From NCBI GenBank assembly GCA_964250925.1, contig CAXUHU010000021.1, forward strand, positions 1-40,286: a DNA stretch of 40,286 bases. Reading direction: 5' to 3'. Numbering within the stretch: the stretch's first letter is position 1; each line of letters begins with the position of its first letter. Both the position numbers and the translations under genes were made by a program. This document shows positions 8,011 through 16,230 of this stretch, in pieces. The stretch is from BOG-908 sp964250925 (GTDB taxonomy: Bacteria > Pseudomonadota > Alphaproteobacteria > Acetobacterales > Acetobacteraceae). The notes under the pieces are model-generated. The model was given only the letters and a program-made list of their open reading frames with translations. It was not told the DNA's origin and made no database searches.

Positions 8011-8814
8011 TCAGAGTTTGACCAGCATCGCCTGCGAGGTCGGCAGCTCGACGGCACGTTCCGGGCGGCCCGTCAGGAACTCGGTGAAGGCGGCGCGCAC
8101 GCCGTCGAGGTAGGAGTAGTCGTGCGTCAGTATGATCCCGCCCGGCAGCATGCGGTCGTAGAAGAAACCCAGGCAGCCCAGCGTGCTCGATTTCAGGTCC
8201 ACGTCCAGGTGGACGAACGAAAAGCGCCGGTCTGCGACGGGGCCGGCAGTCTGCGGGAACATGCCCTGGTAGAAGCTCACGTTCTGGCGGTCGGCCAAGT
8301 AGGCCTTTACCGAGGGAAGCGAGGCGGCGTAGTGGCCCTCGCGCATGCGGTCGTGCTCGGAGGCGTCCGGCAGCGGCAGGCCGGCAAAGGTGTCGAACAG
8401 ATGCAGCTTTGCGCCGTCGCTGGCCACGCTGATGATCCGGGCCGAACAGCCCTGGTACACCCCGACCTCGGCCATCTCGCCACCCAAGGCGGCCTGCGCG
8501 CGGGCGACCGAGTAGAGCGTGAAGGCCTCGTTGCCGCTGAGCAGCGATTCGCGGCCGCTGCGGGCGGCTCTTATGTCGGCCAGCACGTGCGGCTCCTTGT
8601 GGCCCGACAGGAAGGCAAGCTCCAGCCGGGCCAGCAGGCCGATAGAAAGCGACCGTATCATACGGCTGCCCGCAATCAAGCGGTGAAGGCGGGCGCTGTC
8701 GAAGCGGCTGCCGCGTGCTGCGGCCGCAATCAGGCCGGGTGCCGGCTGAGCCAGGGCGATGTCTGAGATGGGGAGTATCCTTTCGGGAGGCGGGGCCAGC
8801 TGAAGCGACGGCAC
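8011..8814 (-). CDS. TylF/macrocin-O-methyltransferase-like SAM-dependent methyltransferase
   Basis: This is a 267-aa class I methyltransferase of the TylF/MycF type. The SAM-binding strand-loop is AEVGVYQGCSA (residues 115-125), followed by LHLFDTFAGLP (138-147). HLDVDLKSS (202-210) and HDYSY (231-235) match the Mg2+-binding, substrate-side motifs of the family. TylF enzymes methylate sugar hydroxyls in macrolides, but many relatives act on polysaccharides; no sugar or polyketide cluster is present here. The longest reading starts with GTG at 8814. An internal ATG at residue 52 is possible but would remove little of the fold, so the start is uncertain. It is followed by FUSC and preceded by trpS on the same strand. 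Confidence 0.8.
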   Translation of the reverse strand: MPSLQLAPPPERILPISDIALAQPAPGLIAAAARGSRFDSARLHRLIAGSRMIRSLSIGLLARLELAFLSGHKEPHVLADIRAARSGRESLLSGNEAFTLYSVARAQAALGGEMAEVGVYQGCSARIISVASDGAKLHLFDTFAGLPLPDASEHDRMREGHYAASLPSVKAYLADRQNVSFYQGMFPQTAGPVADRRFSFVHLDVDLKSSTLGCLGFFYDRMLPGGIILTHDYSYLDGVRAAFTEFLTGRPERAVELPTSQAMLVKL

Positions 8815-8883
8815 CTGCGAGAACAGCGGTCCTCTCAGCGGAGAGTTTCGCGCGGGGTGACAGAACGCTGATGGCGGTGCCGG

Positions 8884-9879
8884 TCAGGCCAGGAAACCCA
8901 CGATCCGCTCGGCCTCCTGCACGACCGGCTCGGCGATGGCGCGAGCCCGCTCCGCGCCGTCGCGCAGCATCTGGTGCAGATGCGCCGTGTCGCCCAGCAG
9001 CCGGCGGGTTTCGGCCGCGATCGGCGACAGGCGGGCGATGAGCCGTTCGGCCAACGCCTCCTTGAACGGGCCGAAGCCTCGGCCGCCATGCTCGGCCAGC
9101 ACACCCGCCGGATCGGTCGCGGCGAGTGCTGCGTAGATGCCGACCAAGTTGCGTGCTTCGGCACGGTTGCCCAGCCCGGCGGGTTCGGTGGGCAGCGGCT
9201 CGGGGTCGGTTTTCGCCCGTCTTATCTTCGAGGCGATGGTGTCGGCGTCGTCGGTCAGGTTGATGCGGCTTTGGTCCGAAGGATCGGATTTCGACATCTT
9301 GCGGGTGCCGTCGCGCAGGCTCATCACCCGTGCGGCCTGATCCAGGATCAGCGGCTCGATCCGGCCGAAGAAGTCCACGCCGTAGTCGTGGTTGAATTTC
9401 TCGGCGATGTCGTTGGCCAGCTCGAGGTGCTGGCGCTGGTCATCGCCCACCGGCACGCCGGTCGCGTGATAGGCATGGATGTCGGCGGCCATCAGGTTGG
9501 GGTAGACGTATAGGCCGGCCGACGCGGCTTCGCGGTCGCGGCCCGCCTTGTCCTTGAACTGCGTCATCCGGTTCAGCCAGCCCAGCCGTGCCACGCAGTT
9601 GAAGATCCAGGCCAGGCGTGCGTGGGCGCTCACGGCGGACTGAGCGAACAGGATGCTGCGGCCGGGGTCGATGCCGCAGGCGAGCAGGGTGGCGGCCATC
9701 TCCAGGCTTTGCGCGCGCAGGCGGGCGGGCTCCTGGAAGCTGGTGATGGCGTGCAGGTCGACGACGCAGAACAGGCAGTCATGCCCGTCCTGCAACGCCA
9801 CCCAGTTGCGTATCGCGCCCAGGTAGTTGCCCAGGGTCGGTATGCCGGACGGCTGGATGCCGGAGAGAACACGCTGCAT
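8884..9879 (-). CDS. trpS: Tryptophan-tRNA ligase
   Basis: This is a class Ic aminoacyl-tRNA synthetase of 331 aa, which charges tRNA-Trp. Visible signatures are the HIGH-like region GIQPSGIPTLGNYLGA (residues 7-22), DLHAIT (41-46), the tryptophan pocket around PNLMAADIHAYHA, GDDQRQHLELA, and the KMSKS loop (194-198). Its length is normal. The ATG at 9879 begins with MQRVLSGIQP as in other alphaproteobacterial TrpS. It is divergent from ctaG with 91 bp between, and 69 bp precede the TylF-like gene downstream. Confidence 0.97.
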   Translation of the reverse strand: MQRVLSGIQPSGIPTLGNYLGAIRNWVALQDGHDCLFCVVDLHAITSFQEPARLRAQSLEMAATLLACGIDPGRSILFAQSAVSAHARLAWIFNCVARLGWLNRMTQFKDKAGRDREAASAGLYVYPNLMAADIHAYHATGVPVGDDQRQHLELANDIAEKFNHDYGVDFFGRIEPLILDQAARVMSLRDGTRKMSKSDPSDQSRINLTDDADTIASKIRRAKTDPEPLPTEPAGLGNRAEARNLVGIYAALAATDPAGVLAEHGGRGFGPFKEALAERLIARLSPIAAETRRLLGDTAHLHQMLRDGAERARAIAEPVVQEAERIVGFLA

Positions 9880-9915
9880 GGCGGTGTGGTGGCGCGGGCG
9901 CGCGGTTTTATCAAG

Positions 9916-9947
9916 CCGGCGAGCTGACCCCGGATCTTGCTCGCCGG
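9916..9947. repeat. 9-bp perfect inverted repeat between trpS and ctaG
   Basis: CCGGCGAGC (9916-9924) and GCTCGCCGG (9939-9947) form a perfect 9-bp stem with a 14-nt loop. It lies in the 91-bp divergent region, ending 23 bp before the ctaG start. There is no T-run, so it is not a typical terminator. It could be an operator or a stem in the ctaG leader. Confidence 0.6.
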
Positions 9948-9970
9948 TTGGCTCGCCTCATCTGGTGTCC

Positions 9971-10540
9971 ATGATCAGCAAGCGCGGCACGGTTATTGGC
10001 TTCCTGGCGGTTCTGGCCGTGATGGTGGGCGTCACGTCGTACTCGGTGACGCTCTACCGCCTGTTCTGCCAGTTCACCGGCGCGGGCGGCACGACGCAGC
10101 GCGTGCAGGCCAACGCCACGCGGCAAAGCGGCCGCGTGGTGAGCGTGTTCTTCGACACCACGGTGGCGCCAAGCCTGCCCTGGCGGTTCGAGCCTGCGCA
10201 GCGCAGCGTGACGGTGCATCTGGGCCAGGACGCGATGGCATTCTTCGACGCGACGAACGAGAGCGACCGCGACATCGTGGGCCATGCCGCCTTCAACGTG
10301 ACGCCGGAGAAGGTGGGAGCCTATTTCAAGAAGATACAGTGCTTTTGCTTTAACGAGGAGCGGTTGCGGGCGGGCGAGCATGCGCGCATGCCGGTGACGT
10401 TCTTCGTCGATCCGCAAATGGCGACCGATCCGAACACGGCCGACGTGCACGAGATTACGCTGAGCTACACGTTCTTCCAGTCCAAGCGGCCGAGGGATGG
10501 AGTCGATTTGTCGCGGTTCGCGTCGGCCAGGGAAAAGTGA
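9971..10540 (+). CDS. ctaG: Cytochrome c oxidase assembly protein CtaG (Cox11)
   Basis: This 189-aa membrane-anchored copper chaperone delivers Cu to the CuB site of cytochrome c oxidase subunit I. It has one N-terminal helix (about residues 8-28), a cysteine at 33, and a periplasmic Cox11 domain with the copper-binding CFCF motif at 124-127 (KIQCFCFNEE) and the C-terminal strand ITLSYTFF. I chose the ATG at 9971 because it opens directly into the membrane anchor; the earlier in-frame starts lie inside trpS. In most alphaproteobacteria ctaG sits inside ctaCDBGE; here it stands alone between trpS and rsmA. Confidence 0.95.
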   Translation: MISKRGTVIGFLAVLAVMVGVTSYSVTLYRLFCQFTGAGGTTQRVQANATRQSGRVVSVFFDTTVAPSLPWRFEPAQRSVTVHLGQDAMAFFDATNESDRDIVGHAAFNVTPEKVGAYFKKIQCFCFNEERLRAGEHARMPVTFFVDPQMATDPNTADVHEITLSYTFFQSKRPRDGVDLSRFASAREK

Positions 10541-10547
10541 GAAAGGT

Positions 10548-10580
10548 CTTCTTTTCTGAAGAAAAGAAGCAAAAGACTTT
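10548..10580. terminator. Bidirectional A/T-rich palindromic terminator
   Basis: CTTCTTTTCT (10548-10557) and AGAAAAGAAG (10560-10569) form a perfect 10-bp stem with a GA loop, followed by AAAAGACTTTT. It lies between convergent ctaG and rsmA, 7 bp after the ctaG stop, so it can end both transcripts. Its low GC content contrasts with its surroundings. From memory, closely similar palindromes follow many genes in Acetobacteraceae; this could not be searched here. Confidence 0.75.
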
Positions 10581-10642
10581 TGCTGTTGCGGACTGTTCTA
10601 GGTGTACACCCAGGATCAAGAGTTCTTCGGTTCGTTCTTTGC

Positions 10643-11458
10643 CTAAAGCATCCGCACCAGTCGATCGAACTCCGCCACGTCCAGAGTCTCAGCCCGCCGT
10701 TCCGGCGCGATGCCGGCCTTCTCGAGCAAGGCTTCGCCGCCCAGCGTCCGCAGCGATCCGCGCAGCATCTTGCGCCGTTGGCCGAAGGCGGATGCGGTCA
10801 GGCGTTCCATCGCTGCGAACAGGGCCGGGTCGGGCTGCACGGGCTTGGGCTGGAACCCGACCACGGCGGAGAACACCTTGGGCGGCGGGGTGAAGGCGGC
10901 AGGCGGGATGCGCATCAGCAGCGCCGTACTGCACGTCCACTGCGCCAGCACGGCCAAGCGACCGTAGGCCGGCGTATCGGGTGGGGCGGCGATGCGCTCG
11001 GCGACCTCCTGCTGAAACATCAGCGTCATGCGTTCCCAGCACGCAGCCTGGTGCAGCCAGCCGATCAGCAGCGGGGTGGCCACGTTGTAGGGCAGGTTGG
11101 CGACGATCTGGCGCGGCGCCGGCACCAGCGCGGCGAGGTCGGTGGCTAGCGCATCGGCCTCCACCACCCGCAACCGGCCCGCGTGGTGGCCGGCCAAGGC
11201 GCGCATGGCCTCCGCGGCGCGCGGGTCGAGCTCGACGGCGGTGACGCGCTCGGCACCGGTCGCCAGCAGCGCGCGCGTGAGGCCGCCCGGGCCAGGACCG
11301 ACCTCCACGACGTGCCGGCCGGCCAGTTCGCCGGCCTGGCGGGCGATCTTGGCGGTCAGGTTCTCATCGAGCAGGAAATGCTGGCCGAGCTTGCGGCGGG
11401 CATCCAGGCCGAATTGCGCGATCGTCTCGCGCAGCGGTGCCAAAGACGGACGCGGCAT
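10643..11458 (-). CDS. rsmA: 16S rRNA (adenine1518/1519-N6)-dimethyltransferase RsmA (KsgA)
   Basis: This 271-aa enzyme dimethylates the two adenines in the helix 45 loop of 16S rRNA during late 30S assembly. Motifs visible are LGQHFLLDENL (residues 24-34), the SAM motif VEVGPGPGGLT (51-61), TAVELD (73-78) and the catalytic NLPYNV (121-126). I chose the ATG at 11458 (MPRPSLAPLRETIAQFGLDA); in-frame sequence further upstream overlaps hslU in a different frame. It is third in hslV-hslU-rsmA, 20 bp after the hslU stop. In many proteobacteria pdxA or surA is the neighbour instead. Confidence 0.96.
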   Translation of the reverse strand: MPRPSLAPLRETIAQFGLDARRKLGQHFLLDENLTAKIARQAGELAGRHVVEVGPGPGGLTRALLATGAERVTAVELDPRAAEAMRALAGHHAGRLRVVEADALATDLAALVPAPRQIVANLPYNVATPLLIGWLHQAACWERMTLMFQQEVAERIAAPPDTPAYGRLAVLAQWTCSTALLMRIPPAAFTPPPKVFSAVVGFQPKPVQPDPALFAAMERLTASAFGQRRKMLRGSLRTLGGEALLEKAGIAPERRAETLDVAEFDRLVRML

Positions 11459-11478
11459 AGGCGCCGCGGGCGGTGCCG

Positions 11479-12792
11479 TCACAAGATGAACCGGCTCAGA
11501 TCCCCGCGGGCGGCCAGCGGCGCCACTTTCTCGGTCACGTACGCCGCGTCCACGCGCACGGTCTCGCCGTGGCGATCGGATGCCGAGAAGCTGACCTCCT
11601 CCAGCAGCTTTTCCAGCACCGTGGCCAGCCGGCGGGCGCCGATGTTCTCGACACGCTCGTTGATGTCGGCGGCCAAGCCCGCCAGCGCGTCGATCGCGTC
11701 GTCGGCGAACTCCAGCGCCACGCCCTCGGTCTGCATCAGCGCCGCATATTGGGCCAGCAGGTTGTGCTCCGGCTCGGTCAGGATCCGGCGCAGATCGGCG
11801 CGGCCGAGCGGGGCCAACTCGACCCGTATGGGCAGGCGGCCCTGCAACTCGGGCAGCAGATCGGCCGGCTTGGCCAGGTGAAACGCGCCCGATGCGATGA
11901 ACAGGATGTGGTCGGTCTTCACCGGGCCGTATTTGGTGGAGACCGTGGTGCCCTCGATAAGCGGCAGCAGGTCGCGCTGCACGCCCTCGCGTGAGACGTC
12001 GCCGCCGCGAAAGCCGCCCTCGCCGGTGCGCGCGCACACCTTGTCGATCTCGTCGAGGAAGACGATGCCGTTGTTCTCCACGTTGGCCACCGCATCGAGC
12101 GTCAGCCGGTCCGTATCGACGAGCCGGTCGGCCTCCTCGCGCGCCAGCACCGGGCGGGCATCGGCCACCTTCATCCGTTTCTGGACGGTGCGGTTGCCCA
12201 TCATGCCACGCATCATCTCGCCCAGGTCGATCATCTGGCCGGGCGGCGCGCCGGGCAGGTCGATCTGGCCCATGGCGGGCTTGGCGGTGTCGGCGACACT
12301 CACCTCCACCTCCTTGTCCTCCATCTCGCCAGCGCGGAGCATGCGGCGAAACTTGTTTTTGGTGTCGCTGCTGGCGGTGGCGCCCACCAGCCCATCGACG
12401 ATGCGGTCTTCGGCGGCTTGGTCGGCGCGGGCGGCGACCTCGCGGCGGCTCGTCTCGCGCCGCATGTTCAGGCTGATCTCGACGAGGTCGCGCACGATGC
12501 TGTCCACGTCGCGGCCGACATAGCCCACTTCGGTGAACTTCGTGGCTTCCACCTTCAGGAACGGCGCCTGCGCCAGGCGGGCCAGGCGGCGCGCAATCTC
12601 GGTCTTGCCGCAGCCGGTGGGCCCGATCATCAGGATGTTCTTGGGCACCACCTCGTCGCGCATGTCGTCGGGCAGTTGCGCACGGCGCCAGCGGTTGCGC
12701 AGGGCTATGGCGACCGCGCGCTTGGCATCGCCCTGGCCCACGATGAAACGGTCGAGTTCGCCCACGATCTCGCGGGGGGTGAAGTCGGGCAT
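11479..12792 (-). CDS. hslU: ATP-dependent protease ATPase subunit HslU (ClpY)
   Basis: This 437-aa AAA+ unfoldase forms a hexamer that feeds substrates into the HslV peptidase. It begins MPDFTPREIVGELDRFIVGQ and has Walker A GPTGCGKT (57-64), the pore loop region VGYVGRDVDS, an I-domain (about 110-240), Walker B VFLDEIDK, and the C-terminal sequence ending DLSRFIL, which inserts into HslV pockets. Its length is normal. It sits 63 bp after hslV on the same strand, and rsmA follows. The 63 bp could hold a secondary promoter, but I see no clear one. Confidence 0.98.
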   Translation of the reverse strand: MPDFTPREIVGELDRFIVGQGDAKRAVAIALRNRWRRAQLPDDMRDEVVPKNILMIGPTGCGKTEIARRLARLAQAPFLKVEATKFTEVGYVGRDVDSIVRDLVEISLNMRRETSRREVAARADQAAEDRIVDGLVGATASSDTKNKFRRMLRAGEMEDKEVEVSVADTAKPAMGQIDLPGAPPGQMIDLGEMMRGMMGNRTVQKRMKVADARPVLAREEADRLVDTDRLTLDAVANVENNGIVFLDEIDKVCARTGEGGFRGGDVSREGVQRDLLPLIEGTTVSTKYGPVKTDHILFIASGAFHLAKPADLLPELQGRLPIRVELAPLGRADLRRILTEPEHNLLAQYAALMQTEGVALEFADDAIDALAGLAADINERVENIGARRLATVLEKLLEEVSFSASDRHGETVRVDAAYVTEKVAPLAARGDLSRFIL

Positions 12793-12855
12793 GGGACGTC
12801 TACAGTTTCCAATTGTTGGTTATCAGAGTCGGCGACGTGCCGTTGTCAAACCATG

Positions 12856-13422
12856 TCAAAGCGTCTCGGTGATCAGCGCGTGGTTGGTGTAGACGCAGAT
12901 GTCAGCCGCGATCCCCATCGCCTTGCGCGCGATGTCCTCGGACGACAGCCCCTCCACGCCGATCAGCGCACGCGCTGCGGCCAGCGCGTAGTTGCCGCCC
13001 GAGCCGATCGCAATCACGCCGTCTTCCGGCTCCAGCACGTCGCCGTTGCCGGTCAGGGTGTAACTGTGGGTGGCGTCGGCTACCGCCATCATCGCTTCCA
13101 GCCGGCGCAGGTAGCGGTCCGTGCGCCAGTCTTTGGCCAGCTCCACACAGGCGCGTTCGAGCTGGCCGGGAAAACGCTCCAGCTTGGCCTCCAGGCGTTC
13201 CAGCAGGGTGAAGGCGTCGGCGGTGGCACCGGCGAAGCCGGTCAGCACGCCGAGATCGGTCCCGATGCGGCGCACCTTGCGGGCGTTGCCCTTCACCACC
13301 GTCTGCCCCATCGTCACCTGGCCGTCGCCGGCCATTGTCACGCGGCCGCCATGCCGCACGCAGAGGATGGTTGTGCCGTGCCAGCCTACGGGATCGTGGG
13401 ATGCGCCGATGGTGTGCTGCAT
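12856..13422 (-). CDS. hslV: ATP-dependent protease peptidase subunit HslV (ClpQ)
   Basis: This 188-aa proteasome-like threonine peptidase forms a double hexamer. The catalytic site is in WHGTTILCVRHGG, with the expected nucleophile Thr17 after Gly16. MAGDGQVT, KVRRI, GFAGATADAFTLLERLE and GSGGNYALAAARAL are all family hallmarks. I chose the ATG at 13422 because it lies closest to the conserved WHGTTI; a longer reading to 13467 would overlap the upstream gene. With this start a 16-residue leader precedes the threonine, so removal of a propeptide, not just of the initiator Met, is needed. It is the first gene of hslV-hslU-rsmA. Confidence 0.96.
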   Translation of the reverse strand: MQHTIGASHDPVGWHGTTILCVRHGGRVTMAGDGQVTMGQTVVKGNARKVRRIGTDLGVLTGFAGATADAFTLLERLEAKLERFPGQLERACVELAKDWRTDRYLRRLEAMMAVADATHSYTLTGNGDVLEPEDGVIAIGSGGNYALAAARALIGVEGLSSEDIARKAMGIAADICVYTNHALITETL

Positions 13423-13460
13423 GAGCCGGTAGTTAGACGTTTGCGCGCGCCCGGCAAGCG

Positions 13461-14924
13461 TCAGCACGCCGCGCCCAGGGCGTGGCCCAGGGCATGGCTT
13501 CGAACAGGGGCCGGCGCAGCAAGCCGCCGCAGTAGGCCGTGTACCTCGCCGGCCGGCACGGGTTCGGCGTATAAGAAGCCTTGCCCGAGCTGACAGCCCA
13601 GGCTCGCCACGAAGCCGGCCGTCTCTGCGTTCTCAATCCCCTCGGCCACCATCTTCACCTTCAGGTAGCGGCCCACCGCCAGCATGGCACGCACGCAGGC
13701 CTCGGCGCGCGGGTCGTGTGCGATGTCGAGAACGAAGCTCTTGTCGATCTTGATGCGGTCGAAGGGCAGTTCGCGCAGGTGAAAGAAGTTGGAGTGGCCG
13801 ATGCCGAAATCGTCGAGCACGACGCGTGTACCTTGCGACTGCAGCAGGGCGATGACCTCGCGCGCGACGGTAAGGTCCTCAATAACCGCGCTCTCCGTCA
13901 CCTCGATCTCGAGCCGGCGCGGGTCGAGCGCGCCCTCCGGCCAGGCAGGCGGGTGGCGGACCATGCCGATCAGCTCGCGCAATTGTCCCGGCGAGGCGTT
14001 GAAGGCGAAGTACAGCCAGGCCGGCCAGTCCCGTGCGTCGGCGATCACTCGCCGCATCAGCGTCTGGGTAAGCTGCCCGGTCAGCTGCATCTCCTCGGCC
14101 AAGGGAATGAATTGATCGGGCGATAGCACCCCGCGGGCGGGATGCGCCCAGCGCGCGAGCACCTCGAGCCCGGTCAAGGCGCCGGTCCGCAGATCAACGA
14201 TCGGCTGGTAGTAGGGCACCAGCTGGCCGCCGCTCTCGAGAGCTGCGCGAAACTCCTCCTTCAAGGCGTTGCGGGCCTGCTCGGCCTGCGCACGCGCGGG
14301 GTCGAACAGACGCCAGCCGCCGCCGCCGCTCTGCTTGACATGCGTCAATGCGGATTGCGCCGCACGCAGCAGACAGTCCGCGTCGCGGCCGTGTTCGGGC
14401 GCCAGGGCCGCGCCCAGGCTGACGCCGCAGTCCAAAGCCTCGATCCCCGTGCGCGGGGCGTCCGTCATGCCGCGCAGCAGGCTCAGGCAGGCCGCTTCCA
14501 ACGCTGCGGGACCCCCCTTGGCGTCCAGCAGCACAGCAAAGGTGTCGTCGCCAAGCCGGCCCAGTTGGCCGTGGCCCGGCACCAGGCTGCGCAGCCGATG
14601 CGCCGCGGCGGTCAGAACCGCGTCGCCGGCACGATGGCCATGCTTGCCGTTCAGCGCGGCGAAGCCGTCGAGGTCGAACAGCAGCAACGCGGCCGGCTGG
14701 TCGGCCAGCAACCGGCCGGCCAGCGCCGCGGTAAATTGCTGGCGGTTGGCCAGCCCGGTCAGCGGATCCCTGTGCGTGGCCCGAAATCGTTCCAGCTCGG
14801 CCTGCTGCGCGGGCCGCCTAGGCCGGCGCAGCAGCCAGGTAAACGTGCCGGCTGCCAGGATGCCGGCCGCGAACACCGGCAACCATCCGGGCAGGCTGGC
14901 AAAGACGGCCAGTAGTCGTGTCAC
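13461..14924 (-). CDS. Membrane-anchored protein with degenerate GGDEF and intact EAL domain
   Basis: This is a 487-aa cyclic-di-GMP protein. One N-terminal helix (about residues 10-32) is followed by a GGDEF domain (about 45-205) and an EAL domain (about 222-475). The diguanylate cyclase signature is replaced by LGDDT (124-128), so cyclase activity is unlikely. The phosphodiesterase residues are present: EVL (254-256), N309, E341 and E344 in EVTE, D371-D372 in DDFG, K392 and D394 in IKID, and E428 in VAEG. I predict that it hydrolyses c-di-GMP, perhaps with GTP binding by the GGDEF domain as regulator. The GTG start at 14924 has AGGA nine bases upstream. No periplasmic sensor domain is visible. 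Confidence 0.9.
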   Translation of the reverse strand: MTRLLAVFASLPGWLPVFAAGILAAGTFTWLLRRPRRPAQQAELERFRATHRDPLTGLANRQQFTAALAGRLLADQPAALLLFDLDGFAALNGKHGHRAGDAVLTAAAHRLRSLVPGHGQLGRLGDDTFAVLLDAKGGPAALEAACLSLLRGMTDAPRTGIEALDCGVSLGAALAPEHGRDADCLLRAAQSALTHVKQSGGGGWRLFDPARAQAEQARNALKEEFRAALESGGQLVPYYQPIVDLRTGALTGLEVLARWAHPARGVLSPDQFIPLAEEMQLTGQLTQTLMRRVIADARDWPAWLYFAFNASPGQLRELIGMVRHPPAWPEGALDPRRLEIEVTESAVIEDLTVAREVIALLQSQGTRVVLDDFGIGHSNFFHLRELPFDRIKIDKSFVLDIAHDPRAEACVRAMLAVGRYLKVKMVAEGIENAETAGFVASLGCQLGQGFLYAEPVPAGEVHGLLRRLAAPAPVRSHALGHALGAAC

Positions 14925-15024
14925 CGAAAATCTTCCTGCCCTGACGCGATGCGGTTATGCGGCCCAGACTACAGGCGACGTCTTGCCGAAAGCTGAATAC
15001 CCGGCGACACCGCCGGCACGACGG

Positions 15025-15462
15025 TCAGCGCCGTGCCGCAAAAAAGGCCCGCAGCAGGGCGGCCGCCTCACTTTCGCATACGCCACCGACCACTTCGGGC
15101 ACATGCAGGCAGCCGGGTGCGGCGAACACGCGCGCGCCATGCTCCACGCCGCCGCCCTTCGGGTCGTAGGCGCCGAACACGAGGCGGCGCAGGCGGAAAT
15201 GTACGGCCGCGGCCGCGCACATGGCACAGGGCTCGAGGCTGACCCACAGCGTGCAGCCGGTCAGCCGCGCATGGCCCAAACGTCGTGCGGCCGCCCGCAT
15301 GGCCAGCAGTTCGGCATGGCCCGAAGCATCGTGCAGCGCTTCCACCTCGTTGCCGGCCTGCGCGAGGACGAGGCCGTTGGGATCGGTCACCGAGGCGCCG
15401 ACGGGAACCTCGCCGCGCCCGGCCGCTTGCCGCGCCGCCTCCAGCGCCTGCCGCATCGACAT
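15025..15462 (-). CDS. tadA: tRNA(Arg) adenosine-34 deaminase TadA
   Basis: This 145-aa zinc deaminase converts A34 to inosine in tRNA-Arg(ACG) and is usually essential. The zinc/catalytic motifs are HAE (49-51) and PCAMC (78-82), and FGAYDPKGGGVEHG follows at about 96. The start is the ATG at 15462 (MSMRQALEAARQAAGRGEVP), with AGGG seven bases upstream. It is divergent from the puuD-like gene. A GC stem, CCGGCG/CGCCGG, at 15001-15016 just after the stop lacks a T-run. Confidence 0.95.
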   Translation of the reverse strand: MSMRQALEAARQAAGRGEVPVGASVTDPNGLVLAQAGNEVEALHDASGHAELLAMRAAARRLGHARLTGCTLWVSLEPCAMCAAAAVHFRLRRLVFGAYDPKGGGVEHGARVFAAPGCLHVPEVVGGVCESEAAALLRAFFAARR

Positions 15463-15507
15463 CCTTTTGCCCTGTCCAGAACCGCCCGGCCAAAGTACAC
15501 GCCCAGG

Positions 15508-16230
15508 ATGGCACAACGCGACAAGCCCCTGGTCGGCATCACGCTGGATTGCGAACAGCCGGGCGGCTACTCGGCCTATCCCTGGTATGCGCTGCGCACC
15601 AACTACGCGGCCGCCGTGGCACAGGCCGGCGGCGTTCCAGTGGCGTTGCCGCACGACCCGGCGCTGGCGGCGTGCATGCTGGACGCCATAGACGCGCTGA
15701 TCGTGACAGGCGGCGCCTTCGATGTGGACCCGGCGCTCTATGGCGATGCCGGCACCCACGCCACCGTCGTGCTGAAACAGGGCCGGACGGAGGCCGAACG
15801 CGCGCTGCTGCAAGGCGCGATGGCCCGCGACATGCCCGTGCTGGGCATCTGCGGCGGCGAGCAGCTGCTGGCCGTGGCGCTGGGCGGCACGTTGATCCAG
15901 CACATACCCGACACGCTGGCCCACGCGCTGGCCCACGAGCAGCCCAACCCGCGCCACGAGCCCGGCCACGGCATCGCGGTGGTGCCCGGCACGCTGCTGC
16001 ACCGCATCGTGAGGGCAACCGCGATGCAGGTGAACACCTCGCATCACCAGGCGGTGCGGGAGCCGGGCGGTGCTGCGCGCGTGAACGCCACCGCGCCGGA
16101 CGGCGTGATCGAGGGTATCGAGGCACCGGACCGCCGCTTCTGCCTGGGGGTTCAGTGGCACCCGGAATTCCTCATCGACCCCGGTGACGCGCTGATCTTC
16201 CGCGCCCTGGTCGAGGCCGCCCGGCCATGA
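15508..16230 (+). CDS. Gamma-glutamyl-gamma-aminobutyrate hydrolase family protein (class I GATase-like)
   Basis: This 240-aa amidase of the PuuD family cleaves gamma-glutamyl amides such as gamma-Glu-GABA in putrescine breakdown. The nucleophile elbow is GICGGEQ with Cys115, and the His/Glu of the triad are in VQWHPEF (H218, E220). TGGAFDVDPALYG (67-79) matches the family. No other putrescine genes are nearby. Its stop overlaps the rluB start by 4 bp (ATGA, 16227-16230), so the two are translationally coupled. The substrate is inferred from the family only. Confidence 0.88.
   Translation: MAQRDKPLVGITLDCEQPGGYSAYPWYALRTNYAAAVAQAGGVPVALPHDPALAACMLDAIDALIVTGGAFDVDPALYGDAGTHATVVLKQGRTEAERALLQGAMARDMPVLGICGGEQLLAVALGGTLIQHIPDTLAHALAHEQPNPRHEPGHGIAVVPGTLLHRIVRATAMQVNTSHHQAVREPGGAARVNATAPDGVIEGIEAPDRRFCLGVQWHPEFLIDPGDALIFRALVEAARP

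Noticed and set aside
11459..12037. N-terminal extension of rsmA over hslU
   Set aside because: The extra residues are hslU in another frame with no similarity to RsmA; the family N terminus starts at 11458.
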